Shown here one piece after another: positions 58,368 to 64,000 of a DNA stretch of 64,000 bases (its first letter is position 1; the number at the start of each line of letters is the position of its first letter). Both the position numbers and the translations under genes were made by a program. The stretch spans positions 33,478,126-33,542,125 of the forward strand of contig OY821747.1 of NCBI GenBank assembly GCA_963682055.1. Reading direction: 5' to 3'. Source of the DNA: Primula veris (Eukaryota; Streptophyta; Magnoliopsida; Ericales; Primulaceae). The notes beneath the pieces were generated by a model. The model worked only from the letters and a program-made list of their open reading frames with translations, did no database searches and was not told the DNA's origin.

Positions 58368-61300
58368 ATATAAATTTTGATTGGATGATCAAGATTTTAT
58401 TCTCGAAAGGGGTTGGTTGTTGTCATATGACCTGAAAGTTACAGGTTGGAATCATGGAAGAAGTCTATTGCAGAAAAGCATGGAAATGTTGTCTACATTG
58501 ACCTAAATTTGCTTGACCTATCCTCTAGAAAAAAAAACATAACTCTCTCTCTCTCTCAAATCTCTCCCTCTTTAGTCTAAACCCTAGACACTGCCTGCCT
58601 AGGGGTGGGAGTTGTGCTTCGGCGCCCTTATACCCCTGGCTCCATACTGTAATACTCTATCACTATTCTACGAAGGAATCCGTTTTTTTTCGAATTCACC
58701 TAATTTTTATCCCCCTCTTAATTTTCTGCACTTTTACGGTGAGCTCCTCTTTTTCTGTGAGGAGTAGATTTGATCCTCCCCACCTTGTCGATCTCGTACT
58801 AACCTTAGCCGTAAGATTTATTCTGGATCGGGTTTTATAATAGGGTACTCAAGGTTGGATCTGACAGATCAGATTTTGGTGTGTTGTGACTCTCCACGAA
58901 GCCCCGCGGGTTTTCTCCAAACAAATGTACTGATTTGTTGCACTGCTAAGTGGAAGAACAAAATTTTCATTCATACAAAAGAAAAGGTAACATCAAGATT
59001 TTAGTTTCAAACAAAGGACCGTTGATCTTGTGATCAAAAATCAGAAAATTTTTAAAAAAAGTCTTCTTGGCTGATTATGGGGTTTTTAACTCAACAACAA
59101 CAAGAATATTCTCAATTGATGCCACACGATGTGGAAAAGAAGTGCGTACAAGGCCAGATGAAAGTCTGAATAATTATTATTTTTTTCTTAGCACTAGAAG
59201 TTTTTATTTACAGTTTTCGTTGTTTTAAGTTAATTTCGGATGTAATAAGGTTGTTTTGACCATTCATTATCAACGAAATAGTTGGTTCTACACCTTCTAC
59301 ACCTCCGCATATAAGTGTTGAGCGTTATCAAACTTGATATGAGCAACTCAATGTAAATTATTACTATACTTGATATTATTACTACTCAGGTTTAGAAAAA
59401 AAGATTCAGCTTGATTAACTTAGGTTTTATTTTTCAAAGTTCAAATTAGCCAGCTAATGCAAATCCGTTCATACTTTTTGATTGGATAATCAAGATTTTT
59501 CTCCCGAAAGAAGTTGGTTGATGTCATGTCACCCAGAGGTTACGGGTTCGAGTGGTCGAAGAAGCCTCTTGCAGATATGTAACGATCCTGAGGGAAAAAA
59601 GAAAATTTGCAAAGGAGATAGACACTGCTGACAGTGGTCAAGAGAAGACAGATGGTAACTCTAGTGAGTGCTACTTTGTTGAGAAATATCTCAAAAAACA
59701 TGGAAATACAGGTGAGGGTTAGCCAGAGAGGAAGAAAGTCTGGTTAACGTTTTATGCTTTAGAATAGGGCATTGCATGAGTGTTATACTTTGTCAAACCA
59801 CTGCTTTGGGTGTTTGTAATTATGCTGCATGGGACCTGGTTAGCCTTATATGCTTTAGAATAGGGCATTGTATGGATTTGCCCTTAATTTTGTTGTTGTA
59901 TATTTCTGTAGCGTTACATTTGTACTTGATTAAGACCGACAAAGTGTATTATTTTGTCGGATCTTATTCAGTTTTAGACTTCTTCAGTCTTGTGGAAGAG
60001 GTCTTTTTGGGGTTGTAGTTAATAACATGCTTAGTTTTCTTTTTATACTAAATATGGATGTCTTGGTTAAGATAAAATTAACTTTTGTCCTTTACACGTA
60101 CTTCAGAACAAGTTAGCATAATTATACTTCGGGAAAGAAACATTACCTTATCTAGTAAATCACTTATCTGCTTGAAAAATATGCCTTTGTCTGATCTTCC
60201 GCTTCATCCTCGTTTGTAACTTCTGCCTCTTCTACACCAGCAGCCACAACTTTAAAGGTGGCAACTGTCACTCATTTCAAGAAAAAATATCTATTTAGTC
60301 AACAAGTAATTGCAGAATAAAAAGCTTATACAAACCTAACGTATGTTTTCCTAAATCTTTTCCGTTAAAAAAATCATTTCCATTTAAGGAAAACATTATG
60401 CAAAGATCTAAATAAGACACTACTCAAAAAAGGAAACAAGATATTTAACAAGGTCGATCACTGCCGGTCACGTCTTTTTTCATTACAGCGTTACGAGGAA
60501 CAAATGGCATAAAGGGTATTAATCGTCATTTCCCCCGGTAACATAGATTGATAGATATTCCTACACTTTGATCTTACATTCAACTAAAAATATAATTCTA
60601 CCTAATGATCTAAATCAAGTGTTAACCCAAAAACATCAGCTTGTTTATTATTTTTTTTTTACTCATTTTGCAAAAGGTTTTTAGTTGGTCAATTCGAAAT
60701 ATGATTTCTTAAAAAAAACTTATCTAAATTCTTTGAAAAAAAGACCTTTAAAAGTATATTTAAATATTCCAATTATCCAAAAAAGTACAAAACAGTTAAA
60801 ATTGAATGTAGCATTTAACTAGAGAGATTTAACCTAGACTGATGATCTAAATCATGGTTCAACAATTTGATTAGATAGTTTTGTTTCTGTTTCTAAGATC
60901 ATTTTTTTTTCTTGTTTAATTATTGATATTAAACTTTCTTGTACAAAGCTATCCTCTTAAAAAATCGTCCAGATCATCAGACAAATCCTTTTCCTTTTAG
61001 GTAATAGGTAGGGATTAAAACATGACAAGGAATAAGTGAAGACTGCAGCGGAAAAAAGAAAACAAAAACATATTCTCGAAAATGCATGACAAAAAAATCC
61101 GGTACTTGCATAAGTAACAAAGTGACTGTACATGATGAAAACATTGAGCAAATATTTAAATGAGCAACTCATCACTACATGAAAAAGCAAACAAGTCTAG
61201 ATATTTAGCAAGGTCGATCATTTTCGGTCACGTATTTTTTGCATGTGGAGTTGTTGGGTAAAAATGGCATAAAAAGTTTTGATCGTAATTCCTACCTGTA

Positions 61301-63549
61301 TTTAAATAAAACCTTAAATGGTAAATATTATTAATTAGTAAAATTAAAGTACAAAAATTTGGGTTAGAGAAATTTAATCTAAGCTAATGATCTAATTGAA
61401 GATCAGGTTGTTTAGTTACTTTTCACACAATTTGCAAGAGATTTGGTATAAAAAAACCCATTAAAGTATTAAATGGGAACTTATTAATAAGACCTATCCA
61501 AAACAAAGCAAAAAAAAAAAAAAGTACAAAATGGTGAAATTGTAAATTTAGGGTTTAACTAGAGAAAGGCTGATGGTCAAGATCAAGGATTCAACAATCA
61601 GCTCATTTCTTATAAGAACAGATTTTTCATTTATCTATTAAACTTTCATTTTACAAAATATTTCGTCGGTTATTTCAAAGAGAAGAGTTTGATCGTCTCT
61701 AAAATCAGGAATAAGTATACAAGTAAAAAAAATGGAATAAGGGTAGAGAAAAACCTAGTTTGAATCCTGGAGATGGAGGAGGCATTGCTGAATAACTGCT
61801 GTATAGATATTTAACAAGGTCGATCATTGTCGGTTACGTAATTTTTGCATGCGGGGTTACGGGGGAAAATGGCATAAAGATTGTTAATAATAATTCCTAA
61901 CCATATTATAAAAACCCTAAATTATAATCATTATTAATTAGCAAGAAAAAAAGTACAAAACTTTGAGTTAGAGAAATTTAATCTAAGCTAATGATCTAAA
62001 TCAAGATCAGCTTGTTAATTTTCTTTTTCACTCTCAATTCGCAAGAGACTTGGTCCAACAAAAACTTTAAAAACATTAAATGGGAACTTGTTAATAAGAA
62101 CTATCCAGAACAAAACAAAAAAAAAAAAAAGAGTACAAAATGGTGAAAATTAAATCCAGCGTTTAACTAGAGAAAGACTCATGATCCAGATCAAGGATTC
62201 AACAATCAGCTCATTTCTAATAAGAACAGATTTTTAATTTAATTATTAAACCTTCAATTAGGAAAATTTTCGTTGGTTATTTCAAAGCAAAGATTTTTAT
62301 CGTCCCTTAAATCAAGAATAGATGTACAAGTATAAAAGAAACAAAAAAAAAAGGAGTAAAAGGGTAAAAAGAAAAAAAAATAGTTTTGAGTATAAGAAAC
62401 CCTAATTTTATAAGAAGATATAAAAAAATGAGGCTGATGGTGGAAATAACGAGGAGTATGACCAGTAATAAATGGGAACTTGTTAATAAAAACTATCCAA
62501 AACAAAACAAACAAAAAAGTACAAAATGGTGAAAATTGAATCTAATGATTAACTAGCGAAAGACTCATGATCTAGATCAAGGATTCAACAATCATCTCAT
62601 TTATAATAAGAACAGATCTTTTATTTAGTTATCAAACTTTCAATTCGGAAAATATTTTGTTGGTTATTTCAAAGCAAAGATTTTTATCGTACCTAAAGCA
62701 AGAATAGATATATAAGTAAAAAAAAAGGGAAAAAAAAAGGAATAAAACCCTAGTTTGAATACTGGAGATGGAGGAGGTATTGATAAATAAGAAACCCTAA
62801 TTTTATAAGAAGATATAAAAAAATAAGGTTGATGTAGAGACTTTATTGGGAAAACCTAGTCTGACCAGTTTATATAGACGTGTGTAATCTATTTTGGGAA
62901 AATCCCATTCAAGTAATGTAGAGACTTTATTGGGAAAAAAAATGCTACTCCGTGCTATTAACTTTTTTTTTTTGCCCAAACCAAACCTTATTGGTGGCTA
63001 CTGACAGCCCAGCAGCACCGTGTTAAAAATATCTACTAAAAGCATAGTGTAATCGAACCACTAAAATTAATCATTGTATTAAGATAAAAACTGAAAACTA
63101 AAATTACTAATCAATGCTACAAAAATACAAATTTCGAACTAGCAATCTAGCCTCTCATACTCAAATAAGTGGCCACCCAATCGGTACCAAATGATTAGCT
63201 ACTGTGGAGACAAACAGTACACATCATCTCAAATATCATGAACTCCTACCCAAAAGAATATCATCAACGATTTGTACCGGCTATCAAACTAACCATTCAA
63301 ACACCGTATTAAAGCAAACCACCGAAATTAAAGCTTTTAAGGCCTCAAAATCAATAATCCAACTTCCATTAGCCACAATAGTAATTACAAAACAAGCAAA
63401 TCTATAGAAAGAAAATTAATAACTTGTTTTTCCATTAGATACAAACACAAAGTTAACAGTTCTACGATTGTTGATTTATTATATTCACTCAATCAATATT
63501 TATAATATTTATAAAAATATCAACTTTATTTTCCCGGATTATATACATA

Positions 63550-63597
63550 CTAGTAATCGTGCCCCACGCGTTGCGTGCGCGATACGCAATGCAATTA
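63550..63597 (-). mobile_element. Helitron-type 3' terminus (U9)
   Basis: GCGTGCGC version, as in U1 and U4. Confidence 0.5.
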
Positions 63598-63669
63598 AAA
63601 TATAGAAAATAAGTTAATTTATGGGTTAATTTATATGGACTAATGTTAATTTATTCATGGGACTAATGT

Positions 63670-64000
63670 CCGGCTTTGCATAAGCTTGCTTATTTTAACT
63701 TGGAAAAATAAAAGCTAAGTTAATCAAGCTGAATTTTTTTCTTAACCTCAGTAAACACACTTCAAGAAAAAGTTCATTTAGCATCATAAAACTTTTTGAG
63801 TTATGTTGCTAAATTAGTTGTGGCTAAATTTTAGCAACAGGTTGGCAACAAATAACAACATAATTTGTTGTTAAACTAAAATTTAGCCACAACCACTTTA
63901 GCAACATAACCGAAAAAAAATTATGATGCTAAATGAACTTTTTATTGTGGTGACAATACTTCTTGCGCACCAACATTATGTTTAGCTTATTTGCATAATT
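63670..64000. mobile_element. Foldback palindrome start, U9 (cut by window end)
   Basis: Only the outer left arm with its MITE is in the window. Confidence 0.8.
63758..63952. mobile_element. CACTA-type MITE, U9
   Basis: ACA at 63755-63757 and 63953-63955; right half as in U4. Confidence 0.85.

Larger units (their letters stand above)
56901..63549 (+). repeat. Unit U8 (long form; starts D, ends A)
   Basis: Exon-like junction after 59711; subrepeat heads 60439, 61199 and 61805. Carries the D markers of U7 at its left and the A markers of U3 at its right end, so the switch lies inside the unit. Private ATAAGTGTTGAG near 59312. Confidence 0.9.
11408..64000 (+). repeat. Tandem array of 6.64-kb units (U1-U9)
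   Basis: Eight complete units and the start of a ninth lie head to tail. Boundaries at the conserved CTAG terminus are 11408, 18050, 23694, 30337, 36970, 43608, 50249, 56901 and 63550, giving lengths of 6642, 5644, 6643, 6633, 6638, 6641, 6652 and 6649. By eye, units differ mainly by isolated substitutions and homopolymer lengths. No unit contains a rRNA gene, retrotransposon polyprotein or other credible gene. The right end of the array lies beyond the window. Confidence 0.97.
63550..64000 (+). repeat. Unit U9, cut by the window end (haplotype A)
   Basis: First 451 bp of a further unit: Helitron-type end, shortened minisatellite, foldback start at 63670 and MITE. Indistinguishable by eye from the start of U4 over most of its length. 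Confidence 0.9.

Noticed and set aside
11408..64000. Ribosomal DNA intergenic spacer with subrepeats
   Set aside because: Units contain no recognisable 18S, 5.8S, 25S or 5S sequence.

Overview
This window looks like nuclear DNA of a flowering plant, probably a eudicot. It is very AT-rich and has no credible complete gene, rRNA or tRNA. It is packed with plant-type non-autonomous elements: a CACTA-type MITE with 3-bp target duplications, SINE-like units with a Pol III B box, a Helitron-type 3' terminus, a foldback element and a truncated poly(A) retroposon. I cannot name the species. Short open frames occur throughout, but I judge almost all of them fortuitous: they fall in repeats, are broken by simple-repeat length changes, or lie on both strands of palindromes.

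Layout. 1-1910 is an AT-rich minisatellite (about 100-116 bp units) interrupted by a minus-strand retroposon tail. 1911-4085 is mostly single-copy spacer holding a 553-bp terminal-inverted-repeat element, a short open frame with a 39-codon internal duplication, and a small hairpin. 4086-8297 holds two diverged copies of a composite block (foldback element, then SINE-like units), called copy -1 (4086-5850) and copy 0 (6009-8297). Copy 0 continues into the first, diverged unit (U0) of a large tandem array.

From 11408 to the end of the window the DNA is a head-to-tail array: eight complete units (U1-U8) and the start of a ninth (U9). Units are about 6.64 kb, except U2, which is 5.64 kb. Unit boundaries are set here at the CTAG of the Helitron-type terminus. 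Each unit contains, in order: the Helitron-type 3' end (minus strand); a 20-24 bp minisatellite; a 1.34-kb foldback palindrome whose left arm carries a 195-bp CACTA MITE; a truncated SINE; a roughly 760-bp leader-like segment of unknown origin; a second SINE; an exon-like segment with a 5' splice-like site; AT-rich subrepeats; and a minus-strand SINE-like element.

The edge preserves the array's history. U0 keeps a 251-bp block missing from every later unit and has the short subrepeat structure found otherwise only in U2. The palindrome in U1-U8 looks hybrid: its outer left arm matches the inverse complement of the copy -1 right arm, with the MITE, while its right arm matches copy 0, with an empty MITE site. 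Haplotypes at unit junctions run A B B A C C D D A, which suggests single-unit duplications plus gene conversion. No genes act together here; the interest is in how a satellite was assembled from mobile elements and then amplified. All comparisons were made by eye.
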